Source: a virus
Virus record (IMG/VR): IMGVR_UViG_3300043395_002359
Span: 29,041-93,040 of that record
Direction: 5' to 3' (one strand)
Length of the DNA: 64,000 nucleotides
The notes beneath the pieces are model-generated. The model worked only from the letters and a program-made list of their open reading frames with translations. It made no database searches and was not told the DNA's origin. Shown here piece by piece: positions 49,032-55,581 of the stretch (positions are counted from its first letter, which is position 1; every line of letters begins with the position of its first letter). The position numbers were made by a program, and so were the translations under genes.

Positions 49032-49547
49032 ATGGTTGAGTTCATCTTCACCCAAGAGCAGCGCTTGCTGGCGCAGGCAGAGGGGTTTAGGAGGCAGGCC
49101 GCCAACGTGGCGAGGGACCTACGAGGTCGGAACAATGCTCCCGTGAGCGGCCTGGAGGCGGAAACGATGCATCTCATTGGTGCAGCCGGCGAGATGGCAG
49201 TGGGATGCTATCTTGATCTAAAGGAATATTTGTATCAAGACATTCGTCCAGTGCGTGGATCTTGTGACCTTCCTGGAATCGATGTTAAGACAAGAACCAA
49301 GCATTGGCATGACTTGCTAGTCCAGTTGGACGATGATCCAAGTAAAAAATTTGTATTGGTTACTATTCAGGACAGGAGAACATTCATCCATGGCTGGATA
49401 CATGGAGTTGACTGTATGAAGGAATCCTTTATCAGGACCTTCAAGATCGGCAGAACTTGTTATGCTGTACCCAAGGAGCAACTTCGCCCCATAGAGGAAC
49501 TGAAATGTCTAATGGAAGCTGTGTCTCGCGAGAGGATTGCTGGCTAA
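49032..49547 (+). CDS. PD-(D/E)XK nuclease-like protein
   Basis: 171 residues. Residues ~46-60 (HLIGAAGEMAVGCYLDL) give a helix with Glu, and SCDLPGIDVKTRTKHWHDLL (~77-96) gives the D-(x)n-DxK strand motif; strands FVLVTIQD and FIHGWIHGVD follow, as in small PD-(D/E)XK proteins of phages. The core catalytic residues appear intact. It could be a structure-specific or restriction-like nuclease. The 43-bp overlap with the next gene is long for this window. Confidence 0.68.
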   Translation: MVEFIFTQEQRLLAQAEGFRRQAANVARDLRGRNNAPVSGLEAETMHLIGAAGEMAVGCYLDLKEYLYQDIRPVRGSCDLPGIDVKTRTKHWHDLLVQLDDDPSKKFVLVTIQDRRTFIHGWIHGVDCMKESFIRTFKIGRTCYAVPKEQLRPIEELKCLMEAVSRERIAG

Positions 49548-49690
49548 CCTGGGACGGTGAGGATGCCATCCTTAATTTCTCAAGCGATTTTTTAGATAAA
49601 GCCGGATGGCAAGAAGGAGATGAACTCGAGTTCGAAGAGCTATCAGGCGGCGCGATCTCTATAAGAAAAGTAGAGCCCCAAGATGATTGA
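49505..49690 (+). CDS. AbrB-like small protein
   Basis: 61 residues from ATG inside the previous gene. LTWDGEDAILNFSSDFLDKA then GWQEGDELEFEELSGGAISI is the swapped-hairpin AbrB/SpoVT pattern (an L...GW.EGD.L.....G...I core). Similar short proteins are frequent in cyanophages. A DNA-binding regulatory role is possible. Overlaps the next gene by 8 bp. Confidence 0.6.
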   Translation: MSNGSCVSREDCWLTWDGEDAILNFSSDFLDKAGWQEGDELEFEELSGGAISIRKVEPQDD

Positions 49691-49895
49691 TAAACCTCTT
49701 GATATTCCGGATTTAAGAAGAGCCGTCGCCAGAAAAGCCTGGGATGTCTACAGAGGGCCAAGCGATCCAGTAGATATACCGCCTTCTTTCTATTATGCAA
49801 TAGACATAGTCATAAAGGAATCATATAATAACGTCGACAAAATGATAGCCGACAACATACGGAGGAGGCTTGACGGCCTATTTAATTCTACATGA
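49683..49895 (+). CDS. Small hypothetical protein
   Basis: 70 residues, helical, with DIPDLRRAVARKAWDVYRGP and SFYYAIDIVIKESYNNVDKM. Overlaps neighbours by 8 and 4 bp, part of a chain of coupled small genes. No family recognised. Confidence 0.6.
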   Translation: MIDKPLDIPDLRRAVARKAWDVYRGPSDPVDIPPSFYYAIDIVIKESYNNVDKMIADNIRRRLDGLFNST

Positions 49896-50041
49896 AAGAA
49901 GAAGAAATTCTAAAGTTAATCAACGCAAAGATTCGCGACCACGAACTCCGGGTTGCGGTTATATCAGGTATCCTTGGGCTGTCCGTCACAGCGGGGATTG
50001 TCCATGCTATTCATCTCAACCACATCTTGCTGCTCTCTTGA
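49892..50041 (+). CDS. Small membrane protein (49 residues)
   Basis: ATGA overlap with the previous gene. Charged N-terminal helix (KEEEILKLINAKIRDHELR) followed by a membrane segment (VAVISGILGLSVTAGIVHAI). Overlaps the next ORF by ~38 bp in another frame. Confidence 0.55.
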   Translation: MKEEEILKLINAKIRDHELRVAVISGILGLSVTAGIVHAIHLNHILLLS

Positions 50042-50183
50042 TTCCAAGCCAAGACTGACGCAAGACGAGTGGGATGAGCTATTTGCGCTAAAAGAAGCGA
50101 TCAGCTACCAACCAAGCTCCGTCCATCCTGCTAAGATGGAAAGATTTAGCGAATTATTCAAGAGGACCCTTCCATCGAGCTAA
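50004..50183 (+). CDS. Small conserved cyanophage-type protein
   Basis: 59 residues; the conserved-looking part is LTQDEWDELFALKEAISYQP then SSVHPAKMERFSELFKRTL, a pattern I associate with small cyanophage proteins (W..L..AI.Y.P.SVHP.KMERF.ELF). The N-terminal ~15 residues overlap the upstream gene and are less certain. Function unknown. Confidence 0.58.
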   Translation: MLFISTTSCCSLDSKPRLTQDEWDELFALKEAISYQPSSVHPAKMERFSELFKRTLPSS

Positions 50184-50216
50184 TAGGTATAAATGCTCAA
50201 CGGAACACAATCCCTC

Positions 50217-50239
50217 AGCCCCAGCCGGGGCTTTTATTT
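50217..50239 (+). terminator. Intrinsic terminator
   Basis: AGCCCC / GGGGCT stem with an AGCC loop followed by a T-rich run; ends the chain of small genes from 49.0 kb. Confidence 0.85.
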
Positions 50240-50360
50240 TGTCTATAGTGTTTCCAATTCTTAAGAAATCCCAATTGTCCCGGCCCTCTGACAGATGGCC
50301 CATCTAGGGTTGAGACACAGAGAGAAATCTCCTGTACCCACCCAAAGGCAGTCAAATCAA

Positions 50361-50747
50361 ATGGAACGGACCCTCGACTTCTCAGATGTAATCAGCTACG
50401 ACTTCAGCCTGGCCGGTCCCAACATGGTTCTCGAGCTATCTCAGCCAGATGTCACGACAACGATCAAGATCGCGGTTGGCTCGATTGGCCGCCTAGCGGT
50501 CGAGGCCGTATCCAGTCAACCACCCACCGAAGACCAGCGACCGGCGATTGTCGGCGGCAGAGTCAAAAGAGCAAAATCGACAAAGATGACTGCAGACAGC
50601 GTAAGGGAGATCAGGGCCAACTGGGACCAAACAGTGAAAGCTTGTGGAACCAAAAATGCTGCGGCTGAGCGCTTGGCTAAGATATACGGCTGTAGCGCTA
50701 AAAACATCTATGCAATTATTTACAAATATTCATGGGCCCACGTTTGA
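50361..50747 (+). CDS. Putative HTH DNA-binding protein
   Basis: 128 residues from ATG; an ATG at 50295 would add 22 residues of unconserved-looking sequence. N-terminal half is beta-rich (VISYDFSLAGPNMVLELSQP). The C-terminal part MTADSVREIRANWDQTVKAC then AAAERLAKIYGCSAKNIYAI is a helix-turn-helix like those in phage regulators and HNH-associated DNA-binding domains (..VREIR...LA..YG.S...I..I). Probably a transcription regulator. Confidence 0.65.
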   Translation: MERTLDFSDVISYDFSLAGPNMVLELSQPDVTTTIKIAVGSIGRLAVEAVSSQPPTEDQRPAIVGGRVKRAKSTKMTADSVREIRANWDQTVKACGTKNAAAERLAKIYGCSAKNIYAIIYKYSWAHV

Positions 50748-50764
50748 GGTAAACCACTTATAAT
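50747..50764 (+). promoter_or_regulatory. AGGTAAACCA motif plus TATAAT
   Basis: AGGTAAACCA (50747-50756) overlaps the HTH gene stop and is followed at 50759-50764 by a perfect TATAAT. Transcription from TATAAT would start near 50771 and meet a terminator hairpin at 50808-50837. Confidence 0.5.
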
Positions 50765-50807
50765 GGCATCGAAGGCGGTGACGCGTCTTTGGGTGTGAGT
50801 TAGACTG

Positions 50808-50837
50808 GCACCAGCCCTGCAAGGTTGGTGCTTTTTT
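50808..50837 (+). terminator. Terminator/attenuator directly before an ATG
   Basis: Stem GCACCAGCC / GGTTGGTGC (one wobble) with 6-nt loop and six T; the ATG of the next gene follows the last T at once. With the promoter above, it defines a leader or small RNA of ~65 nt. Confidence 0.8.
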
Positions 50838-51200
50838 ATGGACAAACATCCCTGGCTTCATCTAAGCGTCGAGTTTGACCATCTTTTGGGCGAAGACACT
50901 CTTATTACACAAAAGACAGAGGTTGAATACGATGGATATTCTTTCGACTTAAAATTTCTAGTCGCCGAGCAGAACGATAGTCAATCCGACCAGCTATATG
51001 AGGAATTCCGTATACTTGGGCCGAAACACGCGAACCTAATAATATGCTCTCTTTTGGCATTACTAGAAGCGTACGGTCAGCCAAGTCTTTTAAATGACGC
51101 GGACATACAGGAAGATCTCGCGAAAATGGTTCAGAAGACCAAGGACGCTTATGCTGAAAAAGCATTTGAACAAATACGTGACGGCCTCAAAAGTAAATGA
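50838..51200 (+). CDS. Hypothetical protein behind an attenuator-like hairpin
   Basis: 120 residues. N-terminal half beta-rich (HLSVEFDHLLGEDTLITQKT, GYSFDLKFLVAEQND), C-terminal half helical (ANLIICSLLALLEAYGQPSL, EDLAKMVQKTKDAYAEKAF). No family recognised. The start codon is fused to the T-run of a terminator, so expression may depend on read-through or on use of a U-rich ribosome entry. Confidence 0.62.
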   Translation: MDKHPWLHLSVEFDHLLGEDTLITQKTEVEYDGYSFDLKFLVAEQNDSQSDQLYEEFRILGPKHANLIICSLLALLEAYGQPSLLNDADIQEDLAKMVQKTKDAYAEKAFEQIRDGLKSK

Positions 51201-51309
51201 CTACCCATTCTCTGGCCTGAACAGAGCTAAATCACTAAATCCACCAAGCAGTTACGACGATATGCCTGTATCAGGCAGAAAAGAGATGAGCTATCGCCTC
51301 AATAGCTAG
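51151..51309 (+). CDS. Small hypothetical protein
   Basis: 52 residues from the ATG within the previous gene (50-bp overlap). C-terminal SKVNDYPFSGLNRAKSLNPP and PVSGRKEMSYRLNS look protein-like and conserved in style with other small phage proteins, while the N-terminal overlap is less certain. The true start may lie later. Confidence 0.42.
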   Translation: MLKKHLNKYVTASKVNDYPFSGLNRAKSLNPPSSYDDMPVSGRKEMSYRLNS

Positions 51310-51327
51310 AGATAGGAAAACTTAGGC

Positions 51328-51537
51328 ATGAACATTGATCATGCCAAAAGAACGTGGAACACCTCCGTGCGGGCCCCTTGGAACGTACGGATTTTTCATA
51401 TCATTAAAGCAATAGATGCTCATAACGATCTATATTTCAAAACACTAGACAGATGGCACCTTGATCAAGCCCAATATTTAAGGAGTTATTTGCAACAGCT
51501 AAAAGACTGGATCATAGAGGAAGAGGAAACCCGCTAG
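51328..51537 (+). CDS. Small hypothetical protein
   Basis: 69 residues, helical, Trp/Arg-rich (DHAKRTWNTSVRAPWNVRIF, LDQAQYLRSYLQQLKDWIIE). Weak AGGAAAA about 10 bp upstream. Its stop adjoins the end of a convergent minus-strand gene with no terminator between. Confidence 0.6.
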   Translation: MNIDHAKRTWNTSVRAPWNVRIFHIIKAIDAHNDLYFKTLDRWHLDQAQYLRSYLQQLKDWIIEEEETR

Positions 51538-51798
51538 CTAGGGGTCTATACCAGTAATCTTCCTCATATAGCGTAAGCCAGAATTCAGCGAGTAGCTTTC
51601 CTCCTTGTGGGAGGAGCCATCATTCCATCTGATGAGAAGATCATGTCTGAGCGGACCTCTTTCGAAATTGATCTTGAAGTTACCTTGCTTGGCAATATCT
51701 ACTAATTCACTTACGCTGCCAAGATGCTTGAGTCTGTCATGAATCACCAGCTCTGGCCGTTGGTCGTACAGCTCACCATATGCGTTGTAGTCGGTCAT
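51538..51798 (-). CDS. Small hypothetical protein
   Basis: 86 residues; start chosen at the ATG preceded by AAGGAG 6 bp upstream rather than a longer form starting at 51822. TDYNAYGELYDQRPELVIHD, then GSVSELVDIAKQGNFKINFE and a C-terminal SLNSGLRYMRKITGIDP. Alpha/beta composition, family unknown. Confidence 0.65.
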   Translation of the reverse strand: MTDYNAYGELYDQRPELVIHDRLKHLGSVSELVDIAKQGNFKINFERGPLRHDLLIRWNDGSSHKEESYSLNSGLRYMRKITGIDP

Positions 51799-51884
51799 TT
51801 TACTCCTTTTCCTGATAAACAACGGTTATTGAGAATCCAACTATTTTACCAAATGGTAGTCTAGTTGGTGATCGACGCAGGACC

Positions 51885-52091
51885 ATGCCAAATCTAAAAC
51901 GCTGGGAGAGGCCGTCAGAAGGCCCTAGAAGAAACGACAAGAGCCGACAGGCATCAGCACGCCTAAGGCAAATAAAAAAGCGTACAAAGGCTCAAATGAG
52001 GCGGCTCCGTGAAAAGGGCCGCCTTTTTGTTGAAGTGATCTGTTTTATCTTTGTACTACTTCTTCTTCTTGCTTCTTCTGGCATTGTTTAA
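51885..52091 (+). CDS. Basic protein with C-terminal membrane anchor
   Basis: 68 residues. The first ~46 are extremely basic ([20 protein letters not shown]), and residues ~49-66 are a membrane segment ([18 protein letters not shown]). The 3' end overlaps the minus-strand gene for the MPLKKG-type protein by 36 bp. It might hold nucleic acid at the membrane; no family known. Confidence 0.6.
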   Translation: MPNLKRWERPSEGPRRNDKSRQASARLRQIKKRTKAQMRRLREKGRLFVEVICFIFVLLLLLASSGIV

Positions 52092-52190
52092 GGCAATCGC
52101 TTGCGCCTGCTTGGGCGAGTAGCCTTCTTTAATCATCTTTGAAATGTTGCTGCCAACGGTCTTCTGGCTGAATCCTTTCTTCAGTGGCAT
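52056..52190 (-). CDS. MPLKKG-type small conserved cyanophage protein
   Basis: 44 residues: [19 protein letters not shown], then [20 protein letters not shown] and a Lys tail. I recognise this layout from many cyanophages (a KKGxSQKTxxxNIxKxxxEGYPxKQAxAIAL pattern). The function is not known to me. Overlaps a second minus-strand ORF by 62 bp and a plus-strand gene by 36 bp. Confidence 0.8.
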   Translation of the reverse strand: MPLKKGFSQKTVGSNISKMIKEGYSPKQAQAIALNNARRSKKKK

Positions 52191-52296
52191 GATGCGTCTC
52201 CAGGTTGTCTAGCATAAGGATCCAGGCGATGACCGCGAGTGTCCCTAACAATACGATTCCTAAGCCAATCGATATGTCCCAAGGAAAGTCAGTCAC
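52129..52296 (-). CDS. Small membrane protein overlapping MPLKKG gene
   Basis: 55 residues from GTG. Membrane helix at ~8-30 ([20 protein letters not shown]), then an acidic/His-rich tail ([20 protein letters not shown]). The GTGA overlap with the upstream gene supports translation. Its last 62 bp are shared in another frame with the MPLKKG-type gene. Confidence 0.6.
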   Translation of the reverse strand: MTDFPWDISIGLGIVLLGTLAVIAWILMLDNLETHHATEERIQPEDRWQQHFKDD

Positions 52297-52532
52297 TTGC
52301 CTTTACTTAATTCCTGAATCAAGTATTCCCTAAGTGCCATGTCGGAAGGCGTTTTGCTTTGCTTTAAGTCAATCTCAAGTATCCTGAGCTTCAGTTGTCT
52401 GGCATAGTATTCGTCAAGTTGTTGCTTTACCTCTTGCGACTTGGCGTATCTGGAATCAATCGTAACTGTTGTCCCGACAACACCAACCACAAATGCTAAG
52501 ACGGCACCAGCTATTTGGATATTCTTTTCCAT
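52293..52532 (-). CDS. Membrane plus coiled-coil protein
   Basis: 79 residues from ATG (a longer form to 52556 is less likely). N-terminal membrane segment (IQIAGAVLAFVVGVVGTTVT) followed by a coiled coil (EVKQQLDEYYARQLKLRILE). The stop and the next GTG overlap. The topology resembles small phage inner-membrane lysis accessory proteins, but there is no lysin nearby. Confidence 0.62.
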   Translation of the reverse strand: MEKNIQIAGAVLAFVVGVVGTTVTIDSRYAKSQEVKQQLDEYYARQLKLRILEIDLKQSKTPSDMALREYLIQELSKGK

Positions 52533-52819
52533 TACCAGAGTTCCTTGTTGGCCCAATATGCGCCAGACATTTTGCCCCGTGCAATATTCTGCGCGTGCCG
52601 TGCTTTAAACGAGGCTCTGCGTGCCTTGTCGTTGGCGGATTCGCCCTTGGCTGGCTTACCGGCAGTGGTCATCTTCTGATCGCCGAATCTGATTAACTTG
52701 ATCTGATCACCTTCTTTAGCGAGAACGACACCTTTCTTTGTCGGGTGATTTGGTGTGCGCTTGGGTTTATTGTACCCCTCTAGACCATAACGTTCCAGCC
52801 GTGGATCTTTTTTGGCCAT
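52532..52819 (-). CDS. DUF5872 protein
   Basis: 95 residues: KKDPRLERYGLEGYNKPKRT, then KEGDQIKLIRFGDQKMTTAG, KGESANDKARRASFKARHAQ and MSGAYWANKELW. This matches DUF5872, a family I know from cyanophages and other phages with an RFG..G..TAG and a C-terminal SxAYWAxK..W. Very basic. Function unknown; a virion or DNA-associated role is likely. It overlaps the downstream gene by one base. Confidence 0.85.
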   Translation of the reverse strand: MAKKDPRLERYGLEGYNKPKRTPNHPTKKGVVLAKEGDQIKLIRFGDQKMTTAGKPAKGESANDKARRASFKARHAQNIARGKMSGAYWANKELW

Positions 52820-52862
52820 CTTGGGCGAGTGATATTTTCTAGGCTGCCTATCTAATGCTCGT

Positions 52863-52868
52863 TATAAT
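52863..52868 (+). promoter_or_regulatory. TATAAT -10 element before HNH gene
   Basis: Perfect -10 hexamer in an AT-rich stretch, 20 bp before the HNH start codon; no clear -35. Confidence 0.5.
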
Positions 52869-52888
52869 ATACTAAATATGATATATAC

Positions 52889-53221
52889 ATGCCATATAAA
52901 GACCCCGACAAGCAGCGGAACTACCGCAGGGAATGGGCAAGGAAAAATCACAGGATCAAGAGTTCGCTACCATATCACAAAACAAAGAAAAAAATGATAT
53001 TTGAAGCAAAGGATAAGCCATGTGCAGTCTGCAAGCAAACCTTTCCGGTTGCTGCTATGGATCTGCACCATACTGATCCAACCACAAAGGAATTCACAAT
53101 TGCAACTGCCTTGAGAAAGGTTGGATATGAACGATTACAGAAAGAAATAGAAAAATGTATTCCACTGTGTGCCGTTTGTCACAGGCTGCTACATGCGGGC
53201 CTAGTTGAACTGGAAAGCTAA
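52889..53221 (+). CDS. HNH endonuclease
   Basis: 110 residues. Basic N terminus (DPDKQRNYRREWARKNHR), then the HNH ββα-metal core: CAVCKQTF (zinc knuckle, ~47), AAMDLHHTDP (~58, catalytic His pair) and CIPLCAVCHRLLHAG (~90-104) with the second knuckle and final His. It may be a free-standing homing-type nuclease or a packaging-associated HNH protein. Being inserted between divergently oriented small genes near tRNAs favours a mobile homing type. Confidence 0.88.
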   Translation: MPYKDPDKQRNYRREWARKNHRIKSSLPYHKTKKKMIFEAKDKPCAVCKQTFPVAAMDLHHTDPTTKEFTIATALRKVGYERLQKEIEKCIPLCAVCHRLLHAGLVELES

Positions 53222-53239
53222 TTGATCAGCTAGTTTGAA

Positions 53240-53395
53240 ATGGCAAAACAGGGTTTGTATGCCAACATCGCGGCAAAGCGCAAAAGAATTGCAGCAGGCA
53301 GCGATGAAAGAATGAGAAAGCCTGGAACCAAGGGTGCTCCTAGCGCTCAGGACTTCAAGGATGCAGCTAAAACTGCAAAGAAAAAGAAAAAATAG
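53240..53395 (+). CDS. MAKQGLYANI-type small conserved cyanophage protein
   Basis: 51 residues: AKQGLYANIAAKRKRIAAGS, then ERMRKPGTKGAPSAQDFKDA and a Lys-rich tail. The same short protein is familiar from many cyanophages. Strongly basic; possibly DNA- or capsid-associated. Its stop overlaps the 3' end of the convergent tRNA-Leu gene by 3 bp. Confidence 0.8.
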   Translation: MAKQGLYANIAAKRKRIAAGSDERMRKPGTKGAPSAQDFKDAAKTAKKKKK

Positions 53396-53473
53396 CCTCA
53401 GCGAGAATCGAACTCGCACACCTTGCGGCGACGCATTTTAAGTGCGTTGTGTCTACCGTTCCACCATGAGGCC
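53393..53473 (-). tRNA. tRNA-Leu (anticodon UAA)
   Basis: 81 nt. Acceptor GGCCTCA/TGAGGCT (first pair G-U), Leu-type D arm GGTGGAACGGTAGACAC, anticodon stem ACGCA/TGCGT with loop CTTAAAA giving UAA, a long variable arm, and T arm GCGAG TTCGAAT CTCGC. Discriminator A, no encoded CCA. No group I intron is present, unlike many cyanobacterial tRNA-Leu(UAA) genes. It starts immediately after the CCA of the upstream tRNA. Confidence 0.92.
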
Positions 53474-53549
53474 TGGTGCTCCCTGAGAGGATCGAACTCT
53501 CCTGAGACCGATTATGAGTCGGTTGCTTTCACCAGATAGCTAAGGGAGC
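53474..53549 (-). tRNA. tRNA with CAU anticodon, probably Ile2 (AUA)
   Basis: 76 nt including an encoded CCA. Acceptor GCTCCCT/AGGGAGC, anticodon stem ACCGA/TCGGT with loop CTCATAA, T arm GAGAG TTCGATC CTCTC, discriminator A. C4-G69 and C5-G68 pairs, which favour lysidine modification in known tRNA-Ile2, are present; elongator Met tRNAs usually differ there. It lacks the C1xA72 mismatch of initiator tRNA. Elongator Met remains possible. Confidence 0.85.
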
Positions 53550-53557
53550 ATGGCCAC

Positions 53558-53585
53558 AGTCTAGCGGCGTGCAGCCTGGTGTCAA
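53558..53585 (-). promoter_or_regulatory. Sigma-70 promoter of the tRNA pair
   Basis: On the minus strand TTGACA, 16 bp, TAGACT, ending 8 bp before the 5' end of the CAU tRNA. Good match to a host-type promoter, placed to transcribe both tRNAs. Confidence 0.75.
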
Positions 53586-53669
53586 CTGTCCGTTCTCCTT
53601 GACATGGGGTTGCCTTTCTAAAGGGGCTGCCTAATCTGAGGACATGGCACCCGCTCCCCATTCTAGGAC

Positions 53670-54044
53670 ATGCCCCGTCACATCAAGCCACGCATCAGTC
53701 GCCGCCGCCTGCAAGGGCAGCGCATCCTTGATTTTGTTTCATGCCATCAGATAAACGGCAATGGCATCCAGTCTGTAACTGCTGCAAGAAAATTTGTGGC
53801 AGGTAATAGCATTGCCTATCCAGCAGTCATAAAGGTAAAGAGAAATGATTACACAGTTGACAGCTTTTTCTATGCCGAAAAAGGAATGTTCGGCTTGACA
53901 TACGCTGAGTTCAACTGGATGATATTTCCGTGTTTGAAAAAGCTTTTTGACTCTATGAATCAAAGAGAAATGTTTGTCGACCTAGAAGGCGTCGATTGGG
54001 CTTCGGAAGAGGAAAGCTATCGCCCTGAATATTCCTTTATCTGA
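53670..54044 (+). CDS. Hypothetical protein
   Basis: 124 residues. Basic N terminus (PRHIKPRISRRRLQGQRILD), then alpha/beta sequence (AYPAVIKVKRNDYTVDSFFY, YAEFNWMIFPCLKKLFDSMN) and an acidic end. No family recognised. Its 3' end overlaps the convergent membrane protein gene by 8 bp. Confidence 0.58.
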   Translation: MPRHIKPRISRRRLQGQRILDFVSCHQINGNGIQSVTAARKFVAGNSIAYPAVIKVKRNDYTVDSFFYAEKGMFGLTYAEFNWMIFPCLKKLFDSMNQREMFVDLEGVDWASEEESYRPEYSFI

Positions 54045-54330
54045 CGTACAGCGAATCGTCATCATCATCTTCAAAGGAGGAGGGTTCATGGAACAACTCC
54101 TCCATTTTTTTGCGCAGTGCTTTTTCTGCCAATTGGTCAAACTTGTAGTCATCAAATTTTGCCACAAGCAGTTTTTCGCCTGGCCTGTAACCATTCATTT
54201 CTGGATGATTATTGCTGGGAGGTAATTCTGAGTTCTTGTAGTAACCGTAGCGCTCACTCATTACCATCCAGCCCTGAATAGCTAATGATAGTATTATAAC
54301 AATGACTACCGACACCAAAAGCCAAACCAT
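54037..54330 (-). CDS. Membrane-anchored conserved cyanophage protein
   Basis: 97 residues. N-terminal membrane helix (WLLVSVVIVIILSLAIQGWM), then MSERYGYYKNSELPPSNNHP and RPGEKLLVAKFDDYKFDQLA, ending in an acidic run. The SERYGYYKxSELPP motif with a following PEM is one I associate with small cyanophage membrane proteins. Function unknown. It has an AGGTAAACTA motif 25-34 bp upstream. Confidence 0.72.
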   Translation of the reverse strand: MVWLLVSVVIVIILSLAIQGWMVMSERYGYYKNSELPPSNNHPEMNGYRPGEKLLVAKFDDYKFDQLAEKALRKKMEELFHEPSSFEDDDDDSLYVR

Positions 54331-54354
54331 GATGACTTTAAGCGCCGGTAGTCT

Positions 54355-54364
54355 TAGTTTACCT
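54355..54364 (-). promoter_or_regulatory. AGGTAAACTA motif (minus strand)
   Basis: Exact copy of the recurring decamer on the minus strand, 25 bp before the start of the membrane protein gene and within 6 bp of the upstream gene stop. Confidence 0.45.
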
Positions 54365-54369
54365 TGAAA

Positions 54370-54762
54370 CTATTTAGTTAGTCTGTTGTTAAAGTTAAAC
54401 TGATAGCCGGATAATGTATCATCATTGCAAAACGATGAATAGGTTCTATGGCAACAGATTTTATTTATAGCAGTTTCATGTACGCCAAATTCTTTAGCAA
54501 TACTGGCTTGCGTTTCGCCTAGTTTGTTTCTGAGTCTGATGTCATGAATCTGTAGATCGCTAAGGAATCCCATCTTGCGTCCACGCTTGATCGGATCTTT
54601 GCTAATAGGAGGACGCCTCCTTACTCTTTGTATAACTTTGCTTGGAGTTGATGCTGATACATTTGTGATTCTTGCAATGCTATCGAAATCGTAGCCTTGG
54701 CACCTTAGGTCCCAAATGCGGTCTTCCTTGGGAATGGAGATTCGTCCTCTTGTTCTGGTCAT
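54370..54762 (-). CDS. Putative regulator with two HTH units
   Basis: 130 residues. First HTH at ~12-45 (DRIWDLRCQGYDFDSIARIT NVSASTPSKVIQRV), then a basic linker (RRRPPISKDPIKRGRKMGF) and a second HTH at ~72-108 (LSDLQIHDIRLRNKLGETQA SIAKEFGVHETAINKI). The tandem arrangement fits resolvase-type or phage regulator DNA-binding modules without a catalytic domain. Likely a transcription regulator. A divergent promoter lies between it and the next plus-strand gene. Confidence 0.7.
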   Translation of the reverse strand: MTRTRGRISIPKEDRIWDLRCQGYDFDSIARITNVSASTPSKVIQRVRRRPPISKDPIKRGRKMGFLSDLQIHDIRLRNKLGETQASIAKEFGVHETAINKICCHRTYSSFCNDDTLSGYQFNFNNRLTK

Positions 54763-54776
54763 GACACGGAAGGGGC

Positions 54777-54806
54777 TTGACGGGTGTGGTCCCGCACGGC
54801 TATTCT
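54777..54806 (+). promoter_or_regulatory. Sigma-70-like promoter
   Basis: TTGACG, 18 bp, TATTCT, ending 17 bp before the ATG of a small plus-strand gene. Confidence 0.5.
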
Positions 54807-54822
54807 AAGCTGGTACCAACCA

Positions 54823-54984
54823 ATGTCAACCTTGAAGCTCGAGAAGACCACCATCCTGGCAATCTGCCTGGCGACCGCCGGATTGTTTACTTATTCAGAA
54901 GTTGCCAAAAAAGAACACGAAATTCACATGAAGCAATCAAAATACGAAAACATGGTAAAAGATATCAAAATTAACAATCGATAG
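54823..54984 (+). CDS. Small membrane-anchored protein
   Basis: 53 residues from ATG. A membrane segment at ~9-25 (TTILAICLATAGLFTYSE) is followed by a charged helix (KKEHEIHMKQSKYENMVKDI). Ends one base before the tRNA-like element on the other strand. Family unknown. Confidence 0.5.
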   Translation: MSTLKLEKTTILAICLATAGLFTYSEVAKKEHEIHMKQSKYENMVKDIKINNR

Positions 54985-55046
54985 GCGCTTTCCCGAATCG
55001 AACGGGTTCTCTAGGCTATCTGCCTAACGTGTCCAACACCAAGCGC
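54985..55046 (-). pseudogene. Degenerate tRNA-like element, Leu-type
   Basis: 62 nt with a 6-bp acceptor-like stem GCGCTT/AAGCGC and a T arm CCCG TTCGATT CGGG. The order GGTG..TTGG..ACACGTTAGG recalls the D arm of tRNA-Leu with deletions, and the variable arm is missing. The anticodon loop lacks U33. It is probably a decayed tRNA-Leu rather than a working tRNA. Confidence 0.5.
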
Positions 55047-55093
55047 AGTGACCCTCCTGTTTGTGCGTCATCCAGCGTCCTGGAGCTAAGCAT

Positions 55094-55168
55094 GGAGGGT
55101 GTTGGTCGAGGAGGAGGTAGATGCGCCTTTAAGCCTGATTTGAAATCAAGCGGCTTCATGCCTCCTCC
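55094..55168 (+). ncRNA. Structured tRNA-Ser-like fragment with closing stem
   Basis: GGAGGGT and GGTCGAG recall a tRNA-Ser 5' half; an anticodon-like arm with loop TTTGAAA (UGA anticodon) and a GGC/GCC variable-arm-like hairpin follow, but the T arm and 3' acceptor are missing. Instead 55110-55117 (GGAGGAGG) pairs perfectly with 55161-55168 (CCTCCTCC), closing the element. Either a tRNA remnant or part of a larger structured RNA. Confidence 0.35.
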
Positions 55169-55219
55169 CCATTTCCGGTTATTACTGAGACATCACCTGC
55201 ACACCGGCAAACTCTGGTG

Positions 55220-55540
55220 ATGAATGATCCGATGCGCTTGCCAAATGGGTCCCCGGCGCAACCGTGGATCAGACGGGTGGAAGGTGATCAGCCCCCCAGC
55301 CTGGAATCCCAGGACTTAGGCCCGATGCGGCGACCGGAGATTTCCAGTCCATGCAGAGCGGGAACGCAAACCAGGAAAGGTAACCCACACCAACGGTGGA
55401 CCTCAGAACTGGCTGCACCTTGCCGACAGAGCAGCAAGGGTGGCTGGCAGAAGGACCGGGCATGACGGATGTAAAGACAGCCAACAGAGGCCCGGCCTCT
55501 GTCCTAACCAGTATACCAAGCCATGACAGGTATTTTCACA
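55220..55540. ncRNA. Hairpin-rich noncoding region
   Basis: About 320 bp, clearly GC-richer than its flanks, without a credible gene. Stable local hairpins include CCTGG/CCAGG (~55300), CCTTGC/GCAAGG (55418-55439) and ACAGAGGC/GCCTCTGT with a 3-nt loop (55484-55502). The strand of any transcript is unclear. I could not match it to RNase P, tmRNA or intron signatures. Confidence 0.4.
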
Positions 55541-55581
55541 AAAATACATATTTGTCAGAAAATGAAAAAGACACAAAAATA

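Noticed and set aside
55100-55180. Suspected selenocysteine-type tRNA with UCA anticodon on the minus strand
   Set aside because: The loop reads TTTCAAA on that strand, but the D arm and acceptor spacing do not fit and no T arm is present.
55029-55484. Short ORFs within the hairpin-dense region
   Set aside because: Composition is not protein-like, frames conflict, and stable hairpins run through them; treated as noncoding.
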